64,000 nt of DNA from Pseudomonas sp. A-RE-19 (GCF_019956555.1 NZ_JAHBDQ010000022.1:186001-250000); one strand, 5' to 3'; numbered from the stretch's first letter, positions 27,580 through 36,192 are shown. Numbers and translations: made by a program. Notes: generated from the letters alone by a model not told the origin.

Positions 27580-27909
27580 TTAAACCGGCATCTGCATGAT
27601 GTCTTGGTAAGCCTGAACCAGCTTGTTACGCACTTGGGTCAGCGCCTGAAAAGACACGCTGGCCTTCTGTGAGGAAATCATCACGTCCGTCAGGTCGACG
27701 CCGCTTTTACCGATCTCGAAGGCACTGGCCAACTGATTGGACGCCTGCTGGGTGTCGTTCACTTTATTGACGGCCTGACCGAGCATGTCGGAAAAGCTGC
27801 TGCCACCCAATTCAGGGACTGCGGCAGTCGATTTCGGCGCAGACATCGCATCCATTTGCATGGAGCGCATGTCCAGCATCAACCGATTGAATTCAATACC
27901 TTGGCTCAT
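27580..27909 (-). CDS. fliE: Flagellar hook-basal body adaptor FliE
   Basis: 109 residues. It begins MSQGIEFNRLMLDMRSMQMD and ends with SQKASVSFQALTQVRNKLVQ and AYQDIMQMPV, the family signature. It joins the MS ring to the rod. The ATG at 27909 has AGAGAG five bases upstream; an in-frame start 19 codons upstream is within the leader and not supported. It is the first gene of the fliEFGHIJ operon. Confidence 0.96.
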   Translation of the reverse strand: MSQGIEFNRLMLDMRSMQMDAMSAPKSTAAVPELGGSSFSDMLGQAVNKVNDTQQASNQLASAFEIGKSGVDLTDVMISSQKASVSFQALTQVRNKLVQAYQDIMQMPV

Positions 27910-27941
27910 GGTTTCTCTCTTTGACGAAGCTACGTCTTTGG

Positions 27942-27977
27942 CTACCCGCAATTTTTTGACACTCACTCGGCGGGTAG
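27942..27977 (-). other. Leader hairpin upstream of fliE
   Basis: CTACCCGC (27942-27949) and GCGGGTAG (27970-27977) are perfect 8-base complements with a 20-base loop rich in A and T. They lie between the sigma-54 promoter and the fliE start, therefore probably in the 5' leader of the message. It could equally be a protein-binding inverted repeat. Confidence 0.4.
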
Positions 27978-27986
27978 TGAGGTGTT

Positions 27987-28002
27987 AGCAACAAGGGTGC
28001 CA
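27987..28002 (-). promoter_or_regulatory. Sigma-54 promoter for fliEFGHIJ
   Basis: The minus strand reads TGGCACCCTTGTTGCT, a perfect match to TGGCAC-N5-TTGCW. It is about 80 bases upstream of the fliE start. In Pseudomonas this operon needs RpoN and FleQ, in agreement. Confidence 0.9.
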
Positions 28003-28069
28003 GCTCCGTGGCCGCTCTAAACAAAAGCCCTCCGGGCCTTGCATTAACCGTGAATCACCGCAAAACCAT

Positions 28070-28158
28070 TGTGGGAGCGAGCCTGCTCGCGAAGAGGGGG
28101 TGTCAGTCGACATTTATGTACCTGTCACTCCGCCTTCGCGAGCAGGCTCGCTCCCACA
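28070..28158. repeat. REP inverted pair between fleR and fliE
   Basis: Arms 28070-28094 and 28134-28158 are perfect 25-base complements of the type TGTGGGAGCGAGCCTGCTCG, with a 39-base spacer. The element lies 28 bases after the fleR stop and upstream of the fliE promoter, at the border of two transcripts. Confidence 0.9.
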
Positions 28159-28186
28159 TTTGGATCGGTGTTGCTGCCGTCAACTT

Positions 28187-29572
28187 TCAGCTGGCGAACA
28201 AGTACGCTTCCACATCCATTCCGGCGTCGCGCATTTGCGCCAGCTTGTAGCGCAAGGTGCGCGGGCTGATGCCCAGTCGCTCGGCGGCTTCTTTGCGACG
28301 GCCGCGTTCGGAACGCAAGGTATCGATGATCATCTGGAATTCACGGCGCCGCAGATCATCACCGAGGGCGCCCGCCGATTCGGCTTCGACGTCCACGGCA
28401 CGTGCGGGCGTCGGCGCCAATGTCGGCAACGGCGCACACGCCACAGGCCCGGACAGGCAAAAATCCTGCGGCTGGATCAAACCGCCCTGCTGCAGAATCA
28501 AGGCACGCTGAATCGCGTTATCCAGTTCACGCACGTTACCCGGCCACGGATAACCAATCAGGCACGCCTGCGCCTCAGGCGAGAGCTTCGCCGCCGCATG
28601 CTTCATTTTATTGACGTGTTTGATCAGCAGTCGCTCGGCCAGCGGCAGTATGTCGGCGGTGCGCTCGCGCAACGGACGCCAGGCCAGCGGGAACACCGAC
28701 AGACGATAGTAAAGATCTTCGCGAAAACGCCCCGCCGCCACCTCACCGGCCAGGTCACGGTTGGTGGTGGCGACCACTCGAATGTCCAGCGTGATCGGCT
28801 TGCGGGCGCCGACTCGCTCGACCTCGCGCTCCTGCAATACGCGCAGCAACTTGGCCTGAAGGCCGAGGGGCATTTCGGAGATTTCGTCGAGCAGGATCGT
28901 CCCGCCATCGGCCTGTTCGAACTTGCCGGCCTGCGCCGCGATGGCCCCCGTGAACGAACCTTTTTCGTGACCGAACAAGGTGGCTTCGAGCATGTTGTCC
29001 GGGATCGCTGCACAGTTGATCGCAATGAACGGCTGACTGGCACGATGGGAGTGCTGATGGATGTAACGCGCCAGCACTTCCTTACCGGTCCCGGACTCAC
29101 CGGAGATCAACACCGTGGAATCACTGCGCGCCACCCGAGCGGCCAGTTCCAGCAATTGCGCACTGGCCGGCTCGAGCGCCACTGGCCCCTCACCCTCGGT
29201 CGCACCGAGATTGCCCAGTGCGTGACGCGCCACCAGATCGAGCAAGGCCTTGGGCTCGAACGGCTTGACCAGATAATCCGCCGCCCCCTGACGCATGGCG
29301 TCGACCGCCCGCTCGACAGCGCCGTGAGCGGTCATCAGCAACACCGGCAGTTGCGGCTGACGAGCCCGCAGCAACCCAAGCAGTTGGTGGCCGTCCATGC
29401 CCGGCATGTTGACGTCGCTGAGCACCAGATTGAACGCCTCGGCGCCGACAGCCTCCAGCGCTTCTTCCGCCGAACCGACAGCCCGGTAATCGTGCCCGGC
29501 AAGCAGCAGCGTATCGGCCAATGCCTCCCGTAGCGCGCGGTCATCCTCGACCAGTAAAACCTTGATCGCCAT
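28187..29572 (-). CDS. fleR: Sigma-54 activator response regulator FleR
   Basis: 461 residues. The receiver domain (about 1-120) has VEDDRALREAL and phosphoacceptor aspartate in LVLSDVNMPGMDG. The AAA+ domain has Walker A GESGTGKE near 157, the sigma-54 contact loop as GSFTGA rather than the usual GAFTGA, and LLDEISEMP. A Fis-type helix-turn-helix ends the protein (KEAAERLGISPRTLRYKL). With FleS it turns on class III genes for hook and basal body. A GTG at 29581 overlapping the fleS stop is an alternative start; the ATG at 29572 fits the family. Confidence 0.96.
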   Translation of the reverse strand: MAIKVLLVEDDRALREALADTLLLAGHDYRAVGSAEEALEAVGAEAFNLVLSDVNMPGMDGHQLLGLLRARQPQLPVLLMTAHGAVERAVDAMRQGAADYLVKPFEPKALLDLVARHALGNLGATEGEGPVALEPASAQLLELAARVARSDSTVLISGESGTGKEVLARYIHQHSHRASQPFIAINCAAIPDNMLEATLFGHEKGSFTGAIAAQAGKFEQADGGTILLDEISEMPLGLQAKLLRVLQEREVERVGARKPITLDIRVVATTNRDLAGEVAAGRFREDLYYRLSVFPLAWRPLRERTADILPLAERLLIKHVNKMKHAAAKLSPEAQACLIGYPWPGNVRELDNAIQRALILQQGGLIQPQDFCLSGPVACAPLPTLAPTPARAVDVEAESAGALGDDLRRREFQMIIDTLRSERGRRKEAAERLGISPRTLRYKLAQMRDAGMDVEAYLFAS

Positions 29573-29577
29573 GTCGT

Positions 29578-30801
29578 TCACTTCGCTCCCCGAGCGCTGC
29601 GCTGTTCACCCGAAAAAAGCGGCAGGATCACCTGCGCACAAGTGCCGCGACCCGGCCGCGAGCGCAACTGCAATTCTCCCTGATGAGCACGGGCCACTGC
29701 CTTGACCACGGTCAGGCCCAGGCCGGTGCCGGTGGTTTTGGTGGTGAAAAACGGCTCACCCAGACGCGCCAGCACCTTCGTCTCGATGCCACTGCCGCTG
29801 TCGCTGACCGATACACGCAAGTTGTTGTCACGGGTGTAGAGATGAACTTTCAAACGTACATCGCCAGCACTGGCCTGGATGGCATTCTCGATCAGATTCA
29901 GAATGGCCCCGACCAACGTGTCGCGATTGCACAGCAACTCACCAGCATGACTGTCGCACTGCCAGCGAATCGGCAGGTCCTGAACGTGGGTCAGTGCGGC
30001 CGCCTGCAGCGACTGCATCAGCATCTTGGGGGTCACGCGATCAGTCAACGGCAGCTCGCCGCGAGCGAACACCAGCATGTCGCGAACCTGGTGTTCCAGC
30101 TCATGCAAACGCTCCTTCAGGCGGCTGGCAAAACGCTGCTGCGTGGCGACCGGCAACGCCTGCTCAGTCAAATGACTGGCGTAGAGCAACGCAGCGGACA
30201 ACGGTGTGCGAATCTGATGAGCCAACGACGCAACCATACGACCCAGAGACGACAGGCGCTCGTGGCGAGCCAGTTGATCTTGCAGATGACGGGTTTCAGT
30301 CAGGTCGTTGAGCAGCACCAACTGACCGGGCTCGGCATCCAGCGAGCGCGTGGCGATCGACAGACGCCGACCGTCCTTGAGAGAGATTTCGTGACCGTCG
30401 TCTTCACGCGGAGCAAAGCATCGAGCAATCACATGACGCCACAGTTCGCCTTCGAGGGGCAGGCCGAGCAATTCACTCGCGGCGGGATTGGCTTCGCGCA
30501 CGATGCCCTGGGCGTCGATGACGATGACGCCGCCAGGCAATAGATCGAGGAGGTTTTGCAGACGGTTGGCCAGGCGTTCTTTTTCCGCCAGCTCCTGCAT
30601 GCGCTGAGCACTGACCACCGCCAGCTCGCCCTTGAGCTCGGTGACCCGGGCCTCGAGCATGCTGTAGGAATCGGTCAACTGGCTCGACATCTGATTGAAC
30701 AGCGCAAACGCCTGCTCAAGGCCAAGCCGGCTTGCCTGCTCTACGGACGACGGTTGCCCCGAAACATCAGGGACAGGAGACATCTGGGCGGCTTGGGGCA
30801 T
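29578..30801 (-). CDS. fleS: Two-component sensor kinase FleS
   Basis: 407 residues without membrane segments, so cytoplasmic. A coiled coil near 50-80 leads to a PAS domain (about 80-175, GVIVIDAQGIVREANPAASE), then HisKA with the phosphorylated histidine in SLAHQIRTPLSAALL near 194, and the ATPase domain with LNLIENAIQA and SDSGSGIE. It phosphorylates FleR. What the PAS domain senses is not known from the sequence. It lies 110 bases after fleQ behind a sigma-54 promoter. Confidence 0.95.
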   Translation of the reverse strand: MPQAAQMSPVPDVSGQPSSVEQASRLGLEQAFALFNQMSSQLTDSYSMLEARVTELKGELAVVSAQRMQELAEKERLANRLQNLLDLLPGGVIVIDAQGIVREANPAASELLGLPLEGELWRHVIARCFAPREDDGHEISLKDGRRLSIATRSLDAEPGQLVLLNDLTETRHLQDQLARHERLSSLGRMVASLAHQIRTPLSAALLYASHLTEQALPVATQQRFASRLKERLHELEHQVRDMLVFARGELPLTDRVTPKMLMQSLQAAALTHVQDLPIRWQCDSHAGELLCNRDTLVGAILNLIENAIQASAGDVRLKVHLYTRDNNLRVSVSDSGSGIETKVLARLGEPFFTTKTTGTGLGLTVVKAVARAHQGELQLRSRPGRGTCAQVILPLFSGEQRSARGAK

Positions 30802-30854
30802 TGTGCTCTCTCGCGTGGTTGACCGTCAGTTAAACGGAACGTTGCGAGGGATGT

Positions 30855-30870
30855 AGCAATACCCGTGCCT
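30855..30870 (-). promoter_or_regulatory. Sigma-54 promoter for fleSR
   Basis: The minus strand reads AGGCACGGGTATTGCT, matching GGCAC-N5-TTGCT exactly except the first base. It lies about 55 bases upstream of fleS and downstream of fleQ, as expected for FleQ/RpoN control of fleSR. Confidence 0.85.
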
Positions 30871-30911
30871 AAAAAAAACCGCTTATAAATGAAGGAGTTG
30901 AAAAACAGGCG

Positions 30912-32387
30912 TCAATCATCCGCCTGTTCATCACCATCACGACGGCTCATGCCGTACTTGCGCATCTTCTCCACCAGCGTGGTGCGACGAATCCGCAGCC
31001 GTTCGGCCGCTCGCGCCACGATGCCATTGGCATCATCCAGCGCCTGCTGGATCAGCCCTTGTTCCAGGCCGCCGAGGTAGTCCTTCAGGTCCAAGCCTTC
31101 CGGCGGCAGCAGGGCATTGGCGGTGAAGTCCGGGGTATGACCGTTGATGGCCACCCGCTCTTCAAGATCGCTGCGCAGGCTGTCGACCAACTGCTCGTCT
31201 TCGTCGTCGACGTAGCGGAATTTCTTCGGCAACTCGACCACGCCGATTACCCCGTACGGGTGCATGATCGCCATGCGCTCCACCAGGTTGGCCAGCTCGC
31301 GAACGTTGCCCGGCCAGCCGTGACGGCACAACGACATGATCGCCGCCGAGTTGAAACGGATCGAACCGCGCTTCTCGTGCTCCATGCGCGAGATCAACTC
31401 GTTCATCAGCAGCGGGATGTCTTCGACGCGTTCGCGCAACGGCGCCATCTCGATCGGGAACACGTTCAGGCGATAGTAAAGGTCTTCGCGGAAGGTGCCG
31501 ATCTCGATCATGCTTTCGAGATTCTTGTGGGTCGCCGCGATGATCCGCACATCGACGCTTTGGGTCTTGTTGCTGCCCACGCGCTCGAAGGTGCGCTCCT
31601 GCAAGACGCGCAGCAGCTTGACCTGCATCGGCAGCGGCATGTCGCCGATTTCGTCGAGGAACAGGGTACCGCCATTGGCCAGCTCGAAACGCCCGGCACG
31701 GCTGGTGATCGCTCCGGTGAAGGCGCCCTTCTCGTGGCCGAACAATTCACTTTCCAGCAATTCGGCAGGAATCGCGCCGCAGTTGACCGGCACGAACGGC
31801 GCGTCACGACGCTTGGAGTGGTAGTGCAGGTTGCGCGCAACCACTTCCTTGCCGGTCCCGGACTCGCCGAGGATCAGCACGCTGGCGTCGGTGTCGGCGA
31901 CTTGCTGCATCATCTGACGGACGTGTTGAATCGCCCGGCTGGTGCCGACAAGGCTGCGGAAAAGATTCGGTTCACGGTGACGACCACGCTCACGGGCCTG
32001 GTCATACATCTCGCGATAGACCTGGGCACGGTGCAGCGAATCGAGCAATTTGCTGTAGCTGGGTGGCATTTCGAGGGTCGAAAGCACTCGGCGACGCTGG
32101 TCTTCCGGCAAGTCAATGGAAGAATTATCGCCCATTAACAAAACTGGAAGGAACTCATCCCAGGTTGAGAGTGTCTTTAACAAGCCCAAAAGTGCACCAG
32201 GAGCATTTACCGTCCCGATGAGGACACAGATTACTTCACGACTTGATGACAAAGAGCCGACCGCCTGCTGCCAGTCATGGCTGCCACAGGGTAAATTTTC
32301 TTCGCCAAGAAAATTTAAAATCACCGCCAAATCGCGGCGACGGACGCTATCGTCATCAATCAGCAGAATTTTGGTTTCACGCCACAT
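30912..32387 (-). CDS. fleQ: Master flagellar regulator FleQ
   Basis: 491 residues. The N-terminal receiver-like domain lacks the phosphoacceptor: the strand ends in ICVLIGTV with no aspartate. The AAA+ domain has Walker A GESGTGKEVVARN near 174, GAFTGA near 220 and LFLDEIGDMP. The C-terminal helix-turn-helix is RAAERLRIRRTTLVEKMRKY. FleQ with RpoN activates early flagellar genes, and in Pseudomonas it also binds cyclic di-GMP to control exopolysaccharide genes. FleN lowers its activity. Confidence 0.97.
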   Translation of the reverse strand: MWRETKILLIDDDSVRRRDLAVILNFLGEENLPCGSHDWQQAVGSLSSSREVICVLIGTVNAPGALLGLLKTLSTWDEFLPVLLMGDNSSIDLPEDQRRRVLSTLEMPPSYSKLLDSLHRAQVYREMYDQARERGRHREPNLFRSLVGTSRAIQHVRQMMQQVADTDASVLILGESGTGKEVVARNLHYHSKRRDAPFVPVNCGAIPAELLESELFGHEKGAFTGAITSRAGRFELANGGTLFLDEIGDMPLPMQVKLLRVLQERTFERVGSNKTQSVDVRIIAATHKNLESMIEIGTFREDLYYRLNVFPIEMAPLRERVEDIPLLMNELISRMEHEKRGSIRFNSAAIMSLCRHGWPGNVRELANLVERMAIMHPYGVIGVVELPKKFRYVDDEDEQLVDSLRSDLEERVAINGHTPDFTANALLPPEGLDLKDYLGGLEQGLIQQALDDANGIVARAAERLRIRRTTLVEKMRKYGMSRRDGDEQADD

Positions 32388-32555
32388 GCAATAGCAACTT
32401 CCCTAGTCAACTCAATGCCCAAAATGAGGGGCAAGCTAGACGCTTGCAGACACGTTATGCCTGTAGACGCCTGAAATCTGGAACCAGCCACTAGTTAAGT
32501 CAAAAAACCGTGCACAGTCAAATTTATGGCGCACTATGTTTGGATTAACTGGGGG
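32388..32555 (-). promoter_or_regulatory. fleQ upstream region, promoter not defined
   Basis: The 168-base gap between fliT and fleQ is richer in A and T than its surroundings. A possible sigma-70 pair TTGACT, 17 bases, TTAACT lies about 115-145 bases before fleQ, but the -10 match is poor. No sigma-54 match was seen, consistent with fleQ standing at the top of the hierarchy. GTTAACCCCCAGTTAATC just after fliT could be a protein-binding half-site pair. Confidence 0.35.
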
Positions 32556-32852
32556 TTAACCAAACAGATGGTAAACCTTTGCCGCGCTCTGCGCTTGGTG
32601 GATCTGCGACATCTCGTCGACTATCGCCTGGCGCTCCCCTGTCGCCGCCTCCAGAAGCTGTTTATACACTCCCAGCAACTCCTCAAGGTTGTCGCGCAAC
32701 GCGACCTCGTCCACCGAAGCTTCACTCAAGACGTCTTCCATGCAGGAACGGCAAGCCAGGTCCAATTCACCAATGGCTTCCCAGTTGCGCTCGGCCAATG
32801 CACCGACGAGGGCATCGCGGGTTTGTTCGATTCGCTGCAAGACAAGACTCAT
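32556..32852 (-). CDS. fliT: Small flagellar chaperone, FliT/FleP-like
   Basis: 98 residues, helical and acidic. It contains LACRSCMEDVLSEASVDEVA and ends QAQSAAKVYHLFG. It follows fliS by 10 bases, the place of fliT in enterics and of fleP in P. aeruginosa. FliT-type proteins chaperone the cap protein FliD. The ATG at 32852 is preceded by AAGGAGATCACC, a strong ribosome-binding site, which decides the start over the longer frame. Confidence 0.8.
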   Translation of the reverse strand: MSLVLQRIEQTRDALVGALAERNWEAIGELDLACRSCMEDVLSEASVDEVALRDNLEELLGVYKQLLEAATGERQAIVDEMSQIHQAQSAAKVYHLFG

Positions 32853-32862
32853 GGTGATCTCC

Positions 32863-33258
32863 TTAAAACTGCGGACCCGGCGCGGCAATGGCATCCCAAC
32901 CGTCTTTGACCGTGCGAAGCAGGTCGGCGACTTCGTCGAGGATCTTTGGATCGGTCTTGATATTGGCTTCAGCCAGACGCTTCATCATGTAGGTGTAGAG
33001 GTTATCCAGCTCACCTACCGATTCGGCCTGGTTTTCCAGATCCAGACCTTCACGCAGACCACCGATGATGCCGATGGCCTTGCCGATCAGAACGCCTTTA
33101 TTCGGAATGTCCTTACGCTCCATCGCGCCTTTGGCCTGGGCGATACGATCCAGGCCACCTTCCATCAGCATCTGCACCAAGCGATGCGGGCTGGCTTCGG
33201 AAGTTTGCGCCTGAGCGCCAATCTTCTGGTATTGGCGAAGGGCTAACATTGGATTCAT
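32863..33258 (-). CDS. fliS: Flagellin export chaperone FliS
   Basis: 131 residues, all-helical. It starts MNPMLALRQYQKIGAQAQTS and has SPHRLVQMLMEGGLDRIAQA, the FliS core that binds the flagellin C-terminus. It keeps FliC from polymerising in the cytoplasm. The ATG at 33258 begins the conserved N-terminus; the frame stays open 19 codons further but without similarity. A terminator separates it from fliD. Confidence 0.95.
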   Translation of the reverse strand: MNPMLALRQYQKIGAQAQTSEASPHRLVQMLMEGGLDRIAQAKGAMERKDIPNKGVLIGKAIGIIGGLREGLDLENQAESVGELDNLYTYMMKRLAEANIKTDPKILDEVADLLRTVKDGWDAIAAPGPQF

Positions 33259-33330
33259 GTTGTACCTCATCAGAAATCTGTGGTTCGTATAACCAGTGTA
33301 TCGACGACGCGTCAAAAAACTTTAGATTCA

Positions 33331-33372
33331 AAAACAAAAAGCCCGGAGCGTGAAAACGCTGCCGGGCTTTTG
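33331..33372 (-). terminator. Factor-independent terminator after fliD
   Basis: On the minus strand, AAAAGCCCGGCAGCG pairs with CGCTCCGGGCTTTTT with one bulged base and a short TTTTCA loop, followed by TGTTTTTG. It starts about 13 bases after the fliD stop codon. The symmetrical A/T flanks mean it could also act on the other strand. fliS would then need partial read-through or its own promoter. Confidence 0.85.
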
Positions 33373-33384
33373 GCACTCTGAGTG

Positions 33385-34821
33385 TTACGAGTTCTTTTGC
33401 TGCGCGGTCATGGCTTCGAACATCGATGTGATGTTACTGGCTGTCGCTTTCAGCTTGCCGACAAGCGTATCCATGTCGTTGTACTTTTTGGTCAGTACCG
33501 CGGTCAGAGTCTCGATTCGGCGATCCAGGGCGTCCTGGTCATTGCTCAACTTGGTCTTTGTCTTGTTCAGACTTGTTGTGCGCTGATCCAGAACACCGCC
33601 AGTATCGGTGAACGGTGCGATAGCCTTCGTCATGCGCGCCAGCAGACCATTATTGCTGCCAGCGTCGCCGACAAACATCTTCTGGACTTCACCGCCCAGC
33701 TTCTTGTCATTCATGGCGCTGGTGAACTTGGTGCTGTCGAAGTTGAGGGCACCGGTTTTTTGATCGGTGGTAATACCCAGCTGCGCCAGAACAGTCAGTT
33801 TGTCACCCGCACCGGTTTCCGCCAGCGGACCGCGTATGGACGAGAGAATCGAACGCGGCAACGCGTCGCCGGTCAATGCAGCTGAAACGGTCGGCTTGCC
33901 GTTATCGTCGAGCGAAGGCTTGGTCAATGCCGTGATGCCGTTGGCCAGAGCGTTGTAAGCATCGACGAACTTCTGGATCGAAGCTTTCAGACCATCATTG
34001 TTGCTGGCCACAGTGACGGTCGAAGTACCGGCCGCCACCAAGTTTAAGGTTAGCCCGGAAACAGCCTTGTCTACTGTATTGCTCTTGCTGGTCAGCGCCA
34101 TGCCATCGATGGAGAATTTAGCATCAATGGCCACAGCGCCGATCGAACCGGCCGAGGTGGCGGTCATTGCCGGGCCGCCGCTGGCGCCGACGACATTGCT
34201 GCCGTCGATAGTCAGTTCCGAAATGCCGCTGACGGAAATGTCAGAGCCCGCACCGGTCGTGGTCGAGCCAAGCACCAGACGCGAACCGAAGGAGTCGGTG
34301 ACGATGTTGGCACTGATACCCGCGCTCTTGAGCGAGGTATCGGCGTTGATCGAATCGCGAACCGATTGCAGCGTCGCCCCGGCCTTGATGTCGAGGTTGT
34401 AGGTGCTGGTGCCCTGCGCGATGCTCAACGTACCCGCAGTGATCGGACTGGTCGTACCGCCGGCGAACGCTGCGCTGGTGACTTTCGAAGCCGTGGCCAG
34501 ATTATCTACTTTCACGACGTAGTTGCCGTTTACCGCCGAGTTGCTGGCAGTGGCGCCGACGATCTTCACATCGGAGGAAGTGGCTGCAAAACCCGGAAAT
34601 TGCGGGGTAGTCGTGCTGCCCAGATCCTTCATCGCCTGATTGAAGGCAGCCATCAACGACTTCAAGGTACCAATGCCGGAAATGCTCGCGGTGTTGGTCG
34701 CAGTCCCACGGTCGATCTGACCTTGCTTGGCGGCTTTGTCAGCGTTTACCAAGGCTTTGACGATAGCACCGGTATCAAGGCCGGAGCCTAAACCCGTGCC
34801 CGGTAGAATTGGACTTGCCAT
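33385..34821 (-). CDS. fliD: Flagellar filament cap protein FliD
   Basis: 478 residues. The N-terminal ASPILPGTGLGSGLDTGAIV and the FliD_C region near 240-460 (TSKSNTVDKAVSGLTLNLVA, VQKFVDAYNAL-like, STKFTSAMNDK) are typical. The C-terminus is a coiled coil with RIETLTAVLTKKYNDMDTLV. It folds exported flagellin at the filament tip. It is preceded by a weak sigma-54-like site and followed by a terminator. Confidence 0.96.
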   Translation of the reverse strand: MASPILPGTGLGSGLDTGAIVKALVNADKAAKQGQIDRGTATNTASISGIGTLKSLMAAFNQAMKDLGSTTTPQFPGFAATSSDVKIVGATASNSAVNGNYVVKVDNLATASKVTSAAFAGGTTSPITAGTLSIAQGTSTYNLDIKAGATLQSVRDSINADTSLKSAGISANIVTDSFGSRLVLGSTTTGAGSDISVSGISELTIDGSNVVGASGGPAMTATSAGSIGAVAIDAKFSIDGMALTSKSNTVDKAVSGLTLNLVAAGTSTVTVASNNDGLKASIQKFVDAYNALANGITALTKPSLDDNGKPTVSAALTGDALPRSILSSIRGPLAETGAGDKLTVLAQLGITTDQKTGALNFDSTKFTSAMNDKKLGGEVQKMFVGDAGSNNGLLARMTKAIAPFTDTGGVLDQRTTSLNKTKTKLSNDQDALDRRIETLTAVLTKKYNDMDTLVGKLKATASNITSMFEAMTAQQKNS

Positions 34822-34883
34822 GTGGAACTCCCTTCAGTGTGTCGCCGGCCTTTTGACCACTACAACGCCCAAAAGAACATAGC

Positions 34884-34899
34884 AACAAAATTCGTGCCA
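34884..34899 (-). promoter_or_regulatory. Possible sigma-54 promoter for fliD
   Basis: The minus strand reads TGGCACGAATTTTGTT. The -24 half is perfect, but the -12 half has GT where GC is normal. It lies about 65 bases upstream of fliD, in the gap after flaG. P. aeruginosa fliD is RpoN-dependent, which supports the call, but the -12 deviation lowers confidence. Confidence 0.45.
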
Positions 34900-34903
34900 G
34901 TTG

Positions 34904-35269
34904 TCAGACTTTTGCGCTGAACAACAGGCTGCTTGCATCATTCAAACTGTTCGCCAATTTAAGGACTTCTTCGTTGGGGATTTGACGAATCACCTCACCG
35001 GAGTCACTGGCAATCACCTTGACCACAACTTTGCCTGAAGGCTCATCAATCGAGAACTCCAGGTTGCGCTTGACCGACTGAACGAACTTTTCGATTTCCT
35101 GAACGGCCATCTTCAGTTTTTCCTGCTCGGTCTGCCCGCTTTTACCTTCTTCCTTGACGGCAACTACTGGCGCAGTTTCCGCTCGAGGCTTTTCCGCAGG
35201 CTTATCGGCAACAGTCGTCGCCTGCTGGGCCGCAGGATAAGACAAGTTCAGCTTCACGCTCATATCCAT
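34904..35269 (-). CDS. flaG: Flagellar protein FlaG
   Basis: 121 residues. A Lys/Glu-rich N-terminal half is followed by the FlaG domain with EIEKFVQSVKRNLEFSIDEP and VKVIASDSGEVIRQIPNEEV, ending LNDASSLLFSAKV. It affects filament length in Pseudomonas. Several starts are possible; AGAGG lies 8 bases before the ATG at 35269, which gives the best spacing, whereas the ATG at 35275 is only 2 bases away. It follows fliC by 71 bases. Confidence 0.92.
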   Translation of the reverse strand: MDMSVKLNLSYPAAQQATTVADKPAEKPRAETAPVVAVKEEGKSGQTEQEKLKMAVQEIEKFVQSVKRNLEFSIDEPSGKVVVKVIASDSGEVIRQIPNEEVLKLANSLNDASSLLFSAKV

Positions 35270-35282
35270 GTCCATCACCTCT

Positions 35283-35318
35283 TAAAGTAAAAAGCGAGAG
35301 AGCGCGACAAGCGCACTC
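35283..35318 (-). terminator. Weak terminator or attenuator between fliC and flaG
   Basis: On the minus strand GAGTGCG and CGCGCTC pair (one G-T wobble) around CTTGT, followed after TCTCG by TTTTTA. The gap between stem and T run makes it a weak terminator; it could let a fraction of transcripts continue into flaG while most stop after fliC, giving the large excess of flagellin message. Confidence 0.45.
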
Positions 35319-35340
35319 CCCCGCCAAAACTCATCAGCTA

Positions 35341-36192
35341 TTACTGAAGCAGTTTCAGTACAGCGGATGGCAGTTGGTTGGCCTGAGCCAGAACTGCGGT
35401 GGAAGCTTGTTGCAGGGTTTGTTGCTTGGTCAGCTGTGCAGTTTCAGCAGCGAAGTCGGTATCTTGTACGCGACCCAGTGCAGCACTGGCGTTTTCGTTG
35501 ATGTTTTGCAGGTTGGAGATGGTGCTGGTCAGACGGTTCTGGGCAGCACCGAGGTCCGCACGGCTGGTGTTGATAGTCTTCAGTGCCAAGTCGATTGCGT
35601 TGATTGCAGCCTTGGTGCTGGCTTCTGCGGTGGTGCTGTCGGTACCGGTAACGGCGATGGTGCCAGAACCTACGCTCAAGGTAGCAGCGTCGAAGCCGCT
35701 GGCCAGAGTGATGGTGATCTGGTTGGTAGCACCAGTGTTGGAACCGACCTGGAAGGTCATGGTGCCAGCGGTGCCATCGATCAGGTTTTTGCCGTTCAGG
35801 TTGGTCGACTTGGCAATACGGGTCAGTTCGTCCGACATGGTTGCGAACTCTTTGTTCAGAGCAGCGCGGTCGTCGGTACCGTTGGAGTCGTTTCGTGCTT
35901 GAACAGCCAGTTCACGCATACGCTGCAGAATGTTGGTCGATTCTTGCATCGCGCCTTCAGCGGTCTGAGCAATCGAGATACCGTCGTTGGCGTTTTTGAT
36001 CGCCATGGTCTGACCGCGGATCTGCGAAGTCATACGGGTAGCGATTTGCAGGCCGGCGGCGTCGTCTTTAGCGCTGTTGATTTTCAGGCCGGAAGACAGG
36101 CGAGTCATCGAAGTCGACAGAGCATCAGAAGCCTTGTTCAGGTTTTTCTGTACGTTCAACGATGTAACGTTAGTGTTTACTGTTAAAGCCAT
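35341..36192 (-). CDS. fliC: Flagellin FliC
   Basis: 283 residues, a short flagellin. The conserved D0/D1 N-terminus has MALTVNTNVTSLNVQKNLNK and LSSGLKINSAKDDAAGLQIA; the C-terminus has AENASAALGRVQDTDFAAE-like sequence and ends NQLPSAVLKLLQ. The variable middle (about 150-200) is short and rich in Thr, Ser, Gly and Ala, which are candidate O-glycosylation sites given the adjacent glycosylation island. A sigma-28 promoter lies upstream. Confidence 0.98.
   Translation of the reverse strand: MALTVNTNVTSLNVQKNLNKASDALSTSMTRLSSGLKINSAKDDAAGLQIATRMTSQIRGQTMAIKNANDGISIAQTAEGAMQESTNILQRMRELAVQARNDSNGTDDRAALNKEFATMSDELTRIAKSTNLNGKNLIDGTAGTMTFQVGSNTGATNQITITLASGFDAATLSVGSGTIAVTGTDSTTAEASTKAAINAIDLALKTINTSRADLGAAQNRLTSTISNLQNINENASAALGRVQDTDFAAETAQLTKQQTLQQASTAVLAQANQLPSAVLKLLQ

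Noticed and set aside
33331..33372. Terminator as proof that fliS and fliT have their own promoter
   Set aside because: No sigma-54 or sigma-28 match is seen in the short space before fliS; read-through is just as likely.
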